Shown piece after piece: positions 40,798 to 50,260 of a stretch of 50,260 bases of DNA. The notes under the pieces were generated by a model. The model was not told where the DNA came from, made no database searches, and saw nothing but the letters and a program-made list of their open reading frames with translations. A program made the translations under genes and the position numbers. Where the stretch lies: NCBI GenBank assembly GCA_013285685.1, contig JABDHD010000016.1:1-50260 (forward strand), in the 5' to 3' direction. This DNA comes from Bacteroidota bacterium (GTDB taxonomy: Bacteria; Bacteroidota; Bacteroidia; Sphingobacteriales; Sphingobacteriaceae). The first letter of the stretch is position 1, and every line of letters starts with the position of its first letter.

Positions 40798-43308
40798 ATG
40801 AAAAAATCACCGGCCTGCATTGCCTTCTTTTATTGCTTAGTGTTGCCGCTTGTTTCGCTTGCACAAAGCGAACAATCGGGGTTGGCTTCGGCACAACAAA
40901 AATTTTCTACGGCGTTTGCGGCACAGTTTAAAAATTATCCGCACGAAAAAGCATTCGTACAGGCTACTCAAAATGTTTACCTGACCGGTCAAACCATTTG
41001 GTACAAAGCCTATGCAATGGCTTATGGCAAACCCTCGCAGCTCAGCAAGGTGGTGTATGTGCGTTTATCCAACGCGAATGGCAAGCTGATCAGGCAGGAC
41101 AAGCTGCCGCTAAAAAACAGCAGCGCCTATGGCAATATTGACCTGCCCGATTCGCTGCAAAGCGGCTGGTACACGCTGCAGGTATTTACCGCCTGGATGC
41201 TGAATTTCGACAAAAGCGCTATTTTCGGGCAGCCCGTTTATATTCAAAACGCGCGCCAGCCTATTGATCCGACATACCTTACGGCTGCTAAGCCGCAGCG
41301 CTATCATATCGGCTTTTTTCCCGAGGGTGGCAAACTGATCGACGGGCTGATCAGCAACGTCGCCTTTAAGGCGGTCGACGGCAATGGCGACCCGGTGAAG
41401 GTTTATGGTGATATCATCGACGATCAAAAAAAACCGGTTGCCAAAATAAATACATTAAACGACGGCATGGGTAGTTTTAACCTGGAAGCTGATGCCGCCA
41501 GGAGGTATTCGGCGCAGGTTCATTTCCCTGATAACAGCGTACAAAATGTCCCCTTGCCAAACGTGGAGCGGGCGGGCCTGAGTTTTCGGGTCAATCCGGC
41601 CCCTCCCGGTGAGATCGATCTGCTAATCAGCTTCATCGGACAGCAGCGCGCTGACCAGCCGATCCTGGTTGAAGCGGTGCAGGACGACGGCACTGCTATT
41701 GCTTACCCCTTGCAGCTGAGCCGTGGGATAAACGTTTTCGCCTTAAAAAAGAGCAGTTTTTCCAATGGGATACTGCACCTGGGCGCCTTTGATGAAAACG
41801 GCAGCCTGGTGGCCGAACGATCTGTTTTTATCGAACCTGGTGATATGCCGTCAATCGCTTTGAAAGCCGACAGCATTTCCTACCGGCCCGGCGCCCAAAA
41901 CACCTTCAGGCTCAGCCTGGCCGACGGCGCCGGTATGCCGGTGCAGGGAAATTTTTCAGTTGCCGTTACAGATGCCGATATGGGCCCGGCAGCCCCGGAA
42001 AATATTGGCTCATCCTTTTTATTGGGCACTGAACTTGAAGCATCCCTGCACAACCCCGGCTATTATTTTCAAAATAACAGCGACTCGCTTCGCCAGCAAC
42101 TCGACCTGGTGATGCTGACGAGCAGCGCACGGAACTATAAATGGGATGAAGTACTCACCGGCAAAACCCCGGCGCTGAAATATGCGGTGGAACGATCTCA
42201 GTTTATCGCCGGAAAAATTGAAAAATATCAACCCGGGCAATACCTGAAGCTCAAGATGATGATCGCCTCCGCCGACTCCGGCAAGGTGGTGGCTTATGTA
42301 GAGCCCGACAGTACCGGTATATTTAAACTGGATAACATTAATGCCCCCGGCGACGCGGAGGTGTATTATGAAGCGGTCAATTTAAAAAACCGGAAACAAA
42401 ATGTCGACATCACTTTCTTTAACGAAAATATCGATACCGTGCGCACTTTACCAGCCAAAACACCAAACATAACGATGCTGGATGCCGGGATTAACCCCGC
42501 TTTTGTGGACAGCATCGCGTTGGGAGCAGCGTCGATTGCCATGAATAATGGTATCATGCTAAAGACCGTGGATATCAAACAAAATAAAACCACCCAGCTG
42601 GAAAAGCTATTGAAAAGCCACGTGAAACTGTACGATTCAGACAATGCACAGACCCTTGATGTTCTTGATGGAGGCAGCCTGTCAAATCAAAGCGTATTAG
42701 ATTACATAACCGGCAGGTTCCCCGGGCTGACCGCCATACGCCAGGGCGCAGGCGGCATAATTTGGCTTTACCACGGTCAAAACGAACGGATGGGGGGGAC
42801 GGCCGCCCCATCAAAATCCGTCTCTCTGCCGCCAACCCCTGTCGGTGACAAACCTTACTTTTATATAGATGAGGTGCGTGTAGATGAATCTGCCGTAGAC
42901 CACTTGCCTATGACCGACGTGGCCCTGGTACGCTTTGTACCGCCGCCTGTTTGGTTCGCACCGCTGCAGGGTGGTTTTATAGGGGCCATAATGGTTTATA
43001 CTAAAAATGCCGAAGATGACCGCAATGCTTTTAACTATTACAATGTCAAGACAGATATATTAGATCAATACACTTTTAATGGCTACAGCGTGCCGCGTGA
43101 ATTTTCGCCCGGCACCGATGGCGGCAAAGGGCAAAAGCCCGCCCTTGGTTTTCGCACAACCCTGTTTTGGTCGCATGACCTTCAAACTGATGAGCGCGGA
43201 AATGCGAAGCTGCAGTTTTACGCAAACGGCAAAACAAAGCGGTACAGGGTAGTAATACAAGGGTTTGATAAAGACGGCCACCTGGTTTACATGGATAAAG
43301 TTTTTTGA
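40798..43308 (+). CDS. Large secreted MG2-like protein with degenerate plug-like segment
   Basis: An 836-residue protein with a signal peptide (cleaved near VSLAQ). The opening EKAFVQATQNVYLTGQTIWYKAYAM is the macroglobulin MG2-like start found in large Bacteroidota surface proteins, and several further beta-sandwich modules follow. Residues of about 620-740 look like a decayed TonB-plug module: VLDYITGRFPGL, PYFYIDEVRVD and GAIMVYTK occupy the places of the plug motifs. The C-terminus GFRTTLFWSHDLQTDERGNAKLQFYAN resembles the alpha-2-macroglobulin family. No barrel is present. It follows the VIT protein on the same strand, separated by a terminator. The function is unknown. Confidence 0.8.
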   Translation: MKKSPACIAFFYCLVLPLVSLAQSEQSGLASAQQKFSTAFAAQFKNYPHEKAFVQATQNVYLTGQTIWYKAYAMAYGKPSQLSKVVYVRLSNANGKLIRQDKLPLKNSSAYGNIDLPDSLQSGWYTLQVFTAWMLNFDKSAIFGQPVYIQNARQPIDPTYLTAAKPQRYHIGFFPEGGKLIDGLISNVAFKAVDGNGDPVKVYGDIIDDQKKPVAKINTLNDGMGSFNLEADAARRYSAQVHFPDNSVQNVPLPNVERAGLSFRVNPAPPGEIDLLISFIGQQRADQPILVEAVQDDGTAIAYPLQLSRGINVFALKKSSFSNGILHLGAFDENGSLVAERSVFIEPGDMPSIALKADSISYRPGAQNTFRLSLADGAGMPVQGNFSVAVTDADMGPAAPENIGSSFLLGTELEASLHNPGYYFQNNSDSLRQQLDLVMLTSSARNYKWDEVLTGKTPALKYAVERSQFIAGKIEKYQPGQYLKLKMMIASADSGKVVAYVEPDSTGIFKLDNINAPGDAEVYYEAVNLKNRKQNVDITFFNENIDTVRTLPAKTPNITMLDAGINPAFVDSIALGAASIAMNNGIMLKTVDIKQNKTTQLEKLLKSHVKLYDSDNAQTLDVLDGGSLSNQSVLDYITGRFPGLTAIRQGAGGIIWLYHGQNERMGGTAAPSKSVSLPPTPVGDKPYFYIDEVRVDESAVDHLPMTDVALVRFVPPPVWFAPLQGGFIGAIMVYTKNAEDDRNAFNYYNVKTDILDQYTFNGYSVPREFSPGTDGGKGQKPALGFRTTLFWSHDLQTDERGNAKLQFYANGKTKRYRVVIQGFDKDGHLVYMDKVF

Positions 43309-43385
43309 GGCAGACACGCTATTTGTACGTGTTTAGCGAATAAAAAAAAGAAAAGAGGGTTGCCAAAAAGCGGAGGGCAGTGCGA

Positions 43386-43505
43386 TTTTCCTCTTGAGAG
43401 GGGTGGAGGGGTGTGTTATTGGATATGTCGGTTAACACACCCCTGCCTGCCGGCAGGCAGTCCCGCCACAACGCAATGCCAGCGCACCCCCTCTCGAGAG
43501 GGGAG
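43386..43505. repeat. Composite palindromic repeat
   Basis: The segment is bounded by two similar words, CCTCTTGAGAGGGG and CCCCTCTCGAGAGGGG (the latter a perfect 16-bp palindrome at 43488-43503). Inside, GGGGTGTGTTA (43408-43418) pairs with TAACACACCCC (43433-43443), and CTGCCTGCCGGCAGGCAG (43443-43460) is a perfect 18-bp palindrome. It lies in the 342-base gap between the MG2-like and exonuclease genes, and looks like a non-coding mobile-type repeat. No gene is supported in the gap. Confidence 0.75.
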
Positions 43506-43622
43506 CTATCATAACGCTCACATTACCAACTAAATAGAACTCCATATTTGGCAGTTATCAATCGCTAAACACGTACCGCTATTTTAAGCTCATTAAATTA
43601 ACTATCATCCTGTTTTTCCCAT

Positions 43623-43630
43623 TATATTTG
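43623..43630 (+). promoter_or_regulatory. -7 promoter element for the exonuclease III gene
   Basis: TATATTTG, an exact -7 match, lies 20 bases before the ATG at 43651. A TTTG at the expected -33 spacing is not evident. Confidence 0.5.
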
Positions 43631-43650
43631 GTCATCCAATCCACCAGGAC

Positions 43651-44427
43651 ATGAGAATTGCAACTTATAACGTAAACAGTATCAATGCTCGCATGCACAT
43701 TTTGCAGCGCTGGCTTGCCGAAACCCAACCCGATGTAGTTTGCCTGCAGGAATTGAAGGCCATTCAGGAAAACTTTCCCGAAGCTGCCATAAATGAAGCA
43801 GGTTACCAGGCGATATGGCACGGCCAAAAAAGCTGGAACGGCGTGGCTATCCTGTCACGGATAGGTGATATAGCTGAAGTTAGGCGTGTCCTTCCGGGCG
43901 ATCCGGAAGACGAGCACAGCCGGTACATCGAAGCAGTGGTAAATAACATTACCATCGGCTGCCTGTATTTGCCGAACGGCAACCCCGCGCCCGGCCCTAA
44001 GTTTGATTATAAGCTTAAATGGTTTGACCGCCTCGCGCTGCATGCCGCCGAGCTGCTGGCATCAGGTATGCCGACGGTAATTACGGGGGATTTTAATGTA
44101 ATGCCCACCGAACTTGATGCCTATAAGCCCGAACGCTGGGTAAACGACGCCTTGTTCCGCCCCGAAACCCGCGCCGCATTCAAAAAACTGATCGACCAGG
44201 GGTGGACGGACGCCATTCGCAAGCTTCACCCCGATGAGGTGATCTATACGTTTTGGGACTTTTTCCGCGATGCTTACGGGCGTAACGCTGGTTTGCGCAT
44301 AGACCATTTTCTGTTGAGCCCAAACCTGGTTGACCGGCTTAAGGCGGGCGGTGTTGACAGGAATGTGCGGGGCTGGGAAAAATCAAGCGATCACGGGCCT
44401 GTTTGGATTGAACTTGCGGATGTTTAG
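43651..44427 (+). CDS. xth: Exodeoxyribonuclease III
   Basis: A 258-residue AP endonuclease / 3'-5' exonuclease of the ExoIII family. Metal and catalytic motifs are visible: ATYNVNSINAR near the start, VVCLQELKA with Glu34, VITGDFNVMP near residue 145, LRIDHFLLSP near residue 220 and SSDHGPVWIEL at the end. It repairs abasic sites. Length is normal. A 5' leader of about 14 bases is predicted. Confidence 0.96.
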   Translation: MRIATYNVNSINARMHILQRWLAETQPDVVCLQELKAIQENFPEAAINEAGYQAIWHGQKSWNGVAILSRIGDIAEVRRVLPGDPEDEHSRYIEAVVNNITIGCLYLPNGNPAPGPKFDYKLKWFDRLALHAAELLASGMPTVITGDFNVMPTELDAYKPERWVNDALFRPETRAAFKKLIDQGWTDAIRKLHPDEVIYTFWDFFRDAYGRNAGLRIDHFLLSPNLVDRLKAGGVDRNVRGWEKSSDHGPVWIELADV

Positions 44428-44430
44428 TTT

Positions 44431-44500
44431 AAAGTCGAAAGTCTTAAGCCTTAAAGTAAAAAGATGAGCCTGACCTTCGACTTAAGACTTTTGGCTTTCG
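44431..44500. terminator. Inverted repeat after the exonuclease III gene
   Basis: AAAGTCGAAAGTCTTAAG (44431-44448) pairs with CTTAAGACTTTTGGCTTT (44481-44498) with two mismatches. It begins three bases after the stop codon. Its left arm shares a 16-base word with 27069-27084. It could act as a terminator, although no T-run follows. Confidence 0.6.
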
Positions 44501-44565
44501 AATTAGCAATTTATTAATAAAAAAAAGTATATTCACCTGTCATAAAAACTATTGAACCCGGGTAA

Positions 44566-47500
44566 ATGAAATATTTGAAACTGCTGCTGCTGTTGGTGGT
44601 GTTGTATCCTAAACTTTCTTCTGCGCAAAAAAAAGAGTTGGTAAATTCAGGTGAGGTGATCAAACAATGCGCCGCGCTTTATGATTCGGGCAAATACAGG
44701 CAGGCCCTTGAACTCAATAAGATCAACCGCAGCGACACCAACTATGTTTGGTCGCTTTATGAAAAGGCGATAAGTTGCGAGGCAGACAGCCAGTATAACC
44801 AGGCGGTAAAATACTGCGTTGAAGGCCTGGCGTTGAAGGAACAGCGGGAATGGGAGCCTGACATTTATAACACCTATGGCAACTCGCTGATGGATTTGAA
44901 GCAATACGGCAAAGCCCGGCAGGTATTTGACCAGGCCATTGCCAAATACCCGGCGTACGCACTGCTTTATTTTAATAAAGGAATAGCCTTTACCGGGGAA
45001 CAGCGCTGGGCCGAGGCCGAAACATGGTTTCAAAAAGCCTTGCTCATCAACCCCTACATGTACAGTGCCCATTATTGGCTGGGCATGGCCGCATTGAACC
45101 AGGGCAAGATAATACCGGCATACCTAAGTTTTATGGGTTATTTACTGATGAGCCCCGAAGGCAAGTATTGGTCAAAATCCATCCGCTATTTGAATGAGAT
45201 ATCGCGCGCCACCGACGAGGTGATGGACTTAAAAAATAAGCGAACAATCAACCCCGATGCAAACTACCAGGCGGTTGAGGATATTGTCCTTTCAAAAATT
45301 GCGCTCGACCCTGCCTATAAATCTGTTGTTTCATTGGACGACCCAATGGCAAGGCAGATACAGGCAGTGTTTGAAAAATTGGAATACAGCGATACCAATA
45401 ACGATTTCTGGATTCAGTACTACCTGCCCTATTATCGGCAGGTGTTCAGCAACAAAAGTCAATTTGAACTTTTTGTGTACCACATTTTCTCAAATGTTAA
45501 TATCCCGGTTGTGCAGGATTTTGTGAAGAAGAATAAAAAACCCCTGGATGCATTCGTCAGTGCTGCCGGCGTTTATTTCAACCAACTGCGCGCCACCCGG
45601 GAGCTTTACTATCAGAGAAGGGACACAGTTAAGGAAATATACTACTTCGAAAACGGCGTACTCGCCGGTAAGGGCGCACTAACAAACAATGGTAAAACGT
45701 TGATGGGTCACTGGCTCCTTTTTTACCCAGCCGGCAACCTGCAGGGCTCAGGCGATTACAACGCTGCCGGCGACCGCGATGGCGAATGGCTTTTCTATTT
45801 CAACAACGGCAAACTAAAAGGCAGGGAGCATTACAAATCAGGAAAGCTGGATGGCCTGCAGGAAGACTATTTTGCGAACGGCAACCCGTCATTACACGAA
45901 ACCTATTCAGCCGGCAAGCTGGACGGCGTGGCCACGATATATTTTTATGCGGGCAACGTAAAATCAGTCATCAATTACGAGCTGGATAAAAAAGAGGGTG
46001 AAGCAAAAGGATACTATGCTAACGGCAATTTATCATCAGTGGCCAATTACACCAACGGGGTGCAAAATGGCGAATCGCGCGAATATTATAAAAGCGGCCC
46101 GGTAAAAGACGTTGAGCCTTATGCAAATGGCAAGGGCGAGGGAATTTACAAGGGTTATTACGAAAGCGGCAACCCGTCCGCTGAGGGCTTGGTAAGCAAC
46201 GATAAAATGACCGGTGAATGGAAATTTTATTACAAAAACGGCAAATTAAAGGAAAAATTGAATTACGCTAACGATAAGGAGGACGGCCTTCACCAGGAGT
46301 ATTTTGATAATGGCCAGCTGTCATGCACCTATACCGTTAAAAAAGGAAAAAACGACGGCGAAGCCGATTATTACTATAAGGACGGCAAGCTGTTTTACAA
46401 ATACATTTATGATGAGGGCGCTATTAAATCGGCAGCCTATTTCGATCGCAACGGGGCAGCCTTGAGCAATTCAGCTATGATCGATGACGTTACGAGTGTG
46501 ATCAACTTTTCGTTATCCGGCGTTAGAAGATCCCATACTTATTACGATAAAAAGGGGGATTTAAGCGGCCCGGATACCGTGTTTTATCCATCCGGAAAAA
46601 TTGAGCAGATCAATAATTATAAAGATAACGAGCTTAATGGCCTTTCAGTCGAGTTTTTTCCCAATGGTCAAAAGAAATCCGAGGTGAATATGACCGACGG
46701 TAAAGAAGATGGTTATGTCACCACTTTTTATATAAACGGCAAGCCGGAATCGGAAGGATGGGCGCAAGCCGGCGATTTCCAGGGCGAATGGTTATTTTAT
46801 GACGAGCGGGGCAGACTGACCACGAAGGAATATTACCTGAACGGCGACCTGGACGGCTTTAAAGAAGAATACAATCCGAAAGGCCGGAAAACATTAGAGG
46901 AAAAATACAAAAGAGGCTGGCTGGATAACCTGACACAATTTGACGATGGAGGAAATATTATGGCGGTTGATTCGTTTCCTAAAGGATCGGGCAAATATGT
47001 GTTGTATTACCCGAACAAGCAAAAGATGACGGAAGGGGATTACGTGAACGGTGATTTTAACGGAGCCTATAAAACCTACTATTTCGACGGCAGTATCGAT
47101 GCCAGCTACTTTTACAATAAAGGTTTTGAGGACAGTACTTATGTAAGCTATTTTTACGGCGGACAAAAATATTCGGAAGGCCGGTACCAGCGTGGCAACC
47201 GCGCGGGCGTGTGGAAATATTACGAGGAAGACGGAACCCTGTCTGAAACCGCGCCGTATACCAACGGCGAGCTTAACGGCGAAAAAACATTCTACTTTCC
47301 TGCTGGCGGGAAGGATTATGTTGGGGAATATAAAGACGGCGAGCTTAACGGCGTTAGTAAAAAGTACGACCCGGATGGCACGCAGATCTACCAGGTTACG
47401 TTTGAGGCCGGCGATGCCAAAGCTTATTCCTATTTTGGTAAGGACGGGAAGCTGATGCCTGATATAACTCTCGGCTATCTCAACGGCGTAATGAAGGGTT

Positions 47501-47862
47501 ATTTCCCGAACGGAAAGCCCGCAAGAGAAACCACCTATAGCGATGGCAGCATCAACGGGCGTGATGTGTTGTATTACACCAACGGGCAGATAAGATCGGT
47601 TGACACTTCGGCCTATGGCAACTATCAGGGCTTATCGACGGAATATTACCCTAACGGAAAGCCTAAATCGGAATATCACTACGTGGCAGACAATGCCGAT
47701 GGCGTTTGCAGAGAATTTTACGAAACCGGGACGATAAAAAAAGAGATAAGCCTTGATAACGGCGTCAATAATGGCCCGGTTAAATATTATGATAAAAATG
47801 GTAAATTGATCAAGACAATGATTTATAATTACGGTAAACTTATTTCGGTGAAAAATGAATAA
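44566..47862 (+). CDS. Secreted TPR and MORN-repeat protein (about 30 MORN-like repeats)
   Basis: A 1098-residue protein. It has a signal peptide (MKYLKLLLLLVVLYPKLSSAQ), a TPR region (about residues 25-200, with LYFNKGIAFTGEQRWAEAETWF and SAHYWLGMAALNQGK) and, from about residue 365 to the end, a near-continuous series of about 24-residue repeats of the type Y-[YF]-x-N-G-[KN]-L. These are MORN_2/YwqK-type repeats, about 30 in all, more than in most members. In YwqK-family proteins such repeats form extended beta ladders; their role is not established. The next gene begins eight bases before its stop, so it is cotranscribed with the DUF3857 genes. Confidence 0.88.
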   Translation: MKYLKLLLLLVVLYPKLSSAQKKELVNSGEVIKQCAALYDSGKYRQALELNKINRSDTNYVWSLYEKAISCEADSQYNQAVKYCVEGLALKEQREWEPDIYNTYGNSLMDLKQYGKARQVFDQAIAKYPAYALLYFNKGIAFTGEQRWAEAETWFQKALLINPYMYSAHYWLGMAALNQGKIIPAYLSFMGYLLMSPEGKYWSKSIRYLNEISRATDEVMDLKNKRTINPDANYQAVEDIVLSKIALDPAYKSVVSLDDPMARQIQAVFEKLEYSDTNNDFWIQYYLPYYRQVFSNKSQFELFVYHIFSNVNIPVVQDFVKKNKKPLDAFVSAAGVYFNQLRATRELYYQRRDTVKEIYYFENGVLAGKGALTNNGKTLMGHWLLFYPAGNLQGSGDYNAAGDRDGEWLFYFNNGKLKGREHYKSGKLDGLQEDYFANGNPSLHETYSAGKLDGVATIYFYAGNVKSVINYELDKKEGEAKGYYANGNLSSVANYTNGVQNGESREYYKSGPVKDVEPYANGKGEGIYKGYYESGNPSAEGLVSNDKMTGEWKFYYKNGKLKEKLNYANDKEDGLHQEYFDNGQLSCTYTVKKGKNDGEADYYYKDGKLFYKYIYDEGAIKSAAYFDRNGAALSNSAMIDDVTSVINFSLSGVRRSHTYYDKKGDLSGPDTVFYPSGKIEQINNYKDNELNGLSVEFFPNGQKKSEVNMTDGKEDGYVTTFYINGKPESEGWAQAGDFQGEWLFYDERGRLTTKEYYLNGDLDGFKEEYNPKGRKTLEEKYKRGWLDNLTQFDDGGNIMAVDSFPKGSGKYVLYYPNKQKMTEGDYVNGDFNGAYKTYYFDGSIDASYFYNKGFEDSTYVSYFYGGQKYSEGRYQRGNRAGVWKYYEEDGTLSETAPYTNGELNGEKTFYFPAGGKDYVGEYKDGELNGVSKKYDPDGTQIYQVTFEAGDAKAYSYFGKDGKLMPDITLGYLNGVMKGYFPNGKPARETTYSDGSINGRDVLYYTNGQIRSVDTSAYGNYQGLSTEYYPNGKPKSEYHYVADNADGVCREFYETGTIKKEISLDNGVNNGPVKYYDKNGKLIKTMIYNYGKLISVKNE

Positions 47863-49775
47863 AGTGTGTTGCTTAGTGGCGTTGGTGTTTTTATGCATGT
47901 CCCTTCCATTTAATACGGTTAAAGCGCAAAGCCTGGATTCGATACAAAAAGCCTTCCCCAACGAAAAGGCGGTAATGCTGAACCACGTATACGCGTATAA
48001 TATAAGTCTGAAAGATAACCAGCCTTATGTGGAGAGCGATGAAACGCAGCAGATTGAATATGTGCTGGGTACCGCAAATACCTATTCGGGGCAATACGGT
48101 TTTTCGCACAGCGATTTTCAACAGCTCATAACCTATGATGCCTACACCCGCACACCCGACGATAAAAAATTAAAAGTGAGCGAGTTTAAAACCAGCATCG
48201 ACAAGGAAAGCTTTGTTTTTTATGACGACGTAAAGCAAACTACTTTTAACTTCCCCGCCGTTGAGCCGGGCGCTATCGGCAACCTCCATGTATCCTGGGT
48301 AAACAAGGACCCCCACTTGTTATCGCCCTTTTACTTTTCAGCGAACGTACCCGCGATCAACAGTGAGCTGAAGGTAACGGTATCGAAAGATATCTCGATA
48401 AAATACCAGTTGATGGGCCTCGACACCAGCAAGATCACCGTTAGCGTTGAAAAGAAACATCGTGATCTTATTTATACGTTTCAATACAAAAATTGCCCGC
48501 GGGACAAGTCATACCGTGATGCCCCGGGATTTGCCTGGTATTCGCCGCATGTAATTTTTTATATCGAAAATTATAAAGACGATAAGGGAAATACAGTGCC
48601 CTTCCTGTCAAATGCCGACGACCTGTACCGGCTAAACTACAGCTATATTAAATCGGTAAACACGCAGATAACACCCGAACTTAAACATATCGTTGACTCG
48701 CTGACGGTTAATGCTCCCTCGCTGGAAAGCAAAGCCAGGAGCATTTACTCCTGGGTACAAGGCAACATCAAATACGTGGCTTTTGAAGACGGCATGGGTG
48801 GTTTTGTGCCGCGCGATGCCGGGCTGGTATGCAACCGGCGTTTTGGCGATTGCAAGGATATGGCCAGCATCCTTACGGAGATGCTTAACTATGCGGGCGT
48901 GCAGGCCTACTTTACCTGGATAGGCACGCGCGATATGCCGTACAAATTCAGCCAAACGCCTTTGCCATTGGTGAGCAACCACATGATCTGCACCATACTG
49001 CTCAATGTCAAGTATATCTTCCTTGATGGTACCGATCCCACTTGTGTTTTCGGCATGCCTTCATCGATGACACAGGATAAAGAAGCCATGATCTCCATTA
49101 ACGAGAAGGAATACAAAATACTAAAAGTGCCGGTAATCGAAAAAGACCGGAACACGGTGAATGATACCACCTGGCTGGAGATAACGCCCAACGGCCTGAA
49201 GGGAAAGATCAAAAAAACCCTCACCGGCTATTACGCGAGCGACATTTACGGCAAGCTGATGTACTGGGACAAGAAAAATATGATCGACGATATGAAAGAC
49301 GAGTTTGTGCGGCACCAACAAATTCCACCTTGACACGTTTTACGTCGACAAAAAGCAGCCCAATAACGAGATCATTCTGTCCGGCGATTTCAGTTTGCCC
49401 GATTACGCCAAAAACATTGGCAACGACTATTACCTTAACCTAAACCTCTTCCGGTTTTTTGAAGGTGAGCGGATAGACTACCCCGAAAGAAAGATTCCCA
49501 TTGAATACAACTTTGTTTCTGATCGAAAGTACGTTACGATGCTAAAAATACCTGATGGCTATAAGCTAACCTATTTGCCGCCGGGCAAAACCTATCATAA
49601 CGCTGTATTTGGATTCGATCTGCAATATGAACAAAAGGGTAACTGGGTTAGCCTGACGCAGCAGTTTGATAATGACCACCTGATGCTCACCAGCGATCAG
49701 TTTGAAGCATGGAACAAGGTGCTTCAAAACCTTTTCCCGTTGTATAAAGAAACTTTAAGCCTTTCAAAAAATTGA
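47855..49775 (+). pseudogene. DUF3857/transglutaminase-like protein gene split by a frameshift
   Basis: Two overlapping frames together make one protein of about 640 residues. The first frame (47855-49333, 492 residues) has a signal peptide, a DUF3857-type domain and a transglutaminase core with the catalytic Cys and Asp context RRFGDCKDMASILTEMLNYAGV and a His in VSNHMIC. It ends abruptly in RHQQIPP. The second frame continues in a different phase from about 49308 (GTNKFHLDTFYVDKKQPNNE) to 49775, with the C-terminal LPPGKTYHNAVFGFDLQY. Adding one C near 49308-49313 joins them into EFVRGTNKFHLDTFY. Homologues are about 640 residues. Either a real inactivating deletion or a sequencing error explains it. 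The catalytic core is intact. Confidence 0.85.
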
Positions 49776-49780
49776 ACATA

Positions 49781-50260
49781 ATGAATAAAAAGACGCTTTT
49801 CCTGGTAGTAGCCCTGGCATCGGCGCAGCAATTGTTTGCGCAATCGCCCAATATTGAAAAAGAGACCTGGGCTGATAAGCCGGCCATCCATGCTATCGAC
49901 AGCAAGTACAGTAAAGAGGCAGCCGTTGTAATTTCGGATACCAGAAGAATAGAGTTCGCAGACGCCTCAAAAGACGAGATCGACGAATACTACACCATTC
50001 ACAAAATCGTCCACATTAACGATGACCGGGGGATTGAAGGATTTAATAAAATATATCTTGGTTTAAGCGAGAACTCCGACATCGTGGATGTAAAGGCCCG
50101 CAGTATACTCGCCGACGGCAAAATCCTCGAGCTCGACAAAAACGATATCAAGGATATTAAGGAAGAAGATGGCAATACCTACAAAATATTTGCTTTGAAC
50201 GGCCTTGAAAAAGGTTGCGAAGTGGAATATTTCTACACGTTCAAAAAGTCGACTACCTAT
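49781..50260 (+). CDS. Second DUF3857 protein, N-terminal part (cut by window edge)
   Basis: The frame from the ATG at 49781 is open to the right edge (160 codons). It starts with a signal peptide (MNKKTLFLVVALASAQQLFAQ), then enters a DUF3857 domain: RRIEFADASKDEIDEYYTIHKIVHINDDRGIEGFNKIYL and KARSILADGKILELDKNDIK. It follows the frameshifted gene after five bases. Tandem DUF3857 genes are common in Bacteroidota and lie next to MORN-type or transglutaminase proteins. The transglutaminase part, if any, is outside the window. Confidence 0.88.
   Translation, partial: MNKKTLFLVVALASAQQLFAQSPNIEKETWADKPAIHAIDSKYSKEAAVVISDTRRIEFADASKDEIDEYYTIHKIVHINDDRGIEGFNKIYLGLSENSDIVDVKARSILADGKILELDKNDIKDIKEEDGNTYKIFALNGLEKGCEVEYFYTFKKSTTY

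Overview
This window looks like a chromosomal segment of a Bacteroidota bacterium, most likely Sphingobacteriaceae (Mucilaginibacter/Pedobacter-like). The evidence is lineage-typical proteins (SusC-type plug modules, a DUF5687 ABC permease, LytTR/LytS signalling, MORN and DUF3857 secreted proteins), promoters of the Bacteroidota type (TAnnTTTG at -7) and a general lack of Shine-Dalgarno sequences. No tRNA, rRNA, CRISPR array or transposase was seen. The genus is inferred, not proven.

Layout. 1-1.3 kb: parB (cut by the left edge) and parA. 1.6-10 kb: small housekeeping and redox genes (FMN reductase, VIT1/CCC1 transporter, ferredoxin reductase, quinone oxidoreductase, superoxide dismutase, tadA, csaA, an NTF2-like protein, a small tyrosine phosphatase, an SPW membrane protein, a GNAT acetyltransferase). 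9.4-13.7 kb: an ABC transporter pair, rarA and a RelE/ParE-type toxin-antitoxin pair next to a frameshifted KilA-N remnant. 14-16.1 kb: an AlkA-type glycosylase and an MFS (GPH) transporter.

16.2-24.7 kb is the most coherent system: a minus-strand fatty-acid-modifying locus with an acyl desaturase, a small membrane protein, a DUF1295 reductase-like protein, two cyclopropane-synthase-family methyltransferases, a membrane-anchored esterase, an FAD amine-oxidase-like protein and a DUF1365 protein. An MntA/HepT toxin-antitoxin pair sits inside it on the other strand. The gene set resembles proteobacterial loci for methylated, cyclopropane or furan fatty acids. One methyltransferase appears to lack two residues of the E. 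coli Cfa bicarbonate site.

25-33.8 kb: a LytTR two-component system, a secreted alpha/beta hydrolase, moxR with a SurA-type periplasmic isomerase, rdgB, and an arsR-SRPBCC-hydrolase operon with twin palindromic operators. 35-43 kb: an uncharacterised membrane protein divergent from two large secreted proteins, a 1236-residue VIT/vWA protein with barrel-less SusC plug modules and an 836-residue MG2-like protein with a degenerate plug-like segment. 43.6-50.3 kb: exonuclease III, a 1098-residue MORN-repeat protein, a frameshifted DUF3857/transglutaminase gene and the start of a second DUF3857 gene.

The intergenic DNA is rich in structure: two 226-bp MITE-like elements in inverted orientation at 8.6 and 24.8 kb with terminal inverted repeats and near-perfect target duplications, many dispersed hairpins, and several promoters placed so close to the ATG that leaderless transcripts are predicted.
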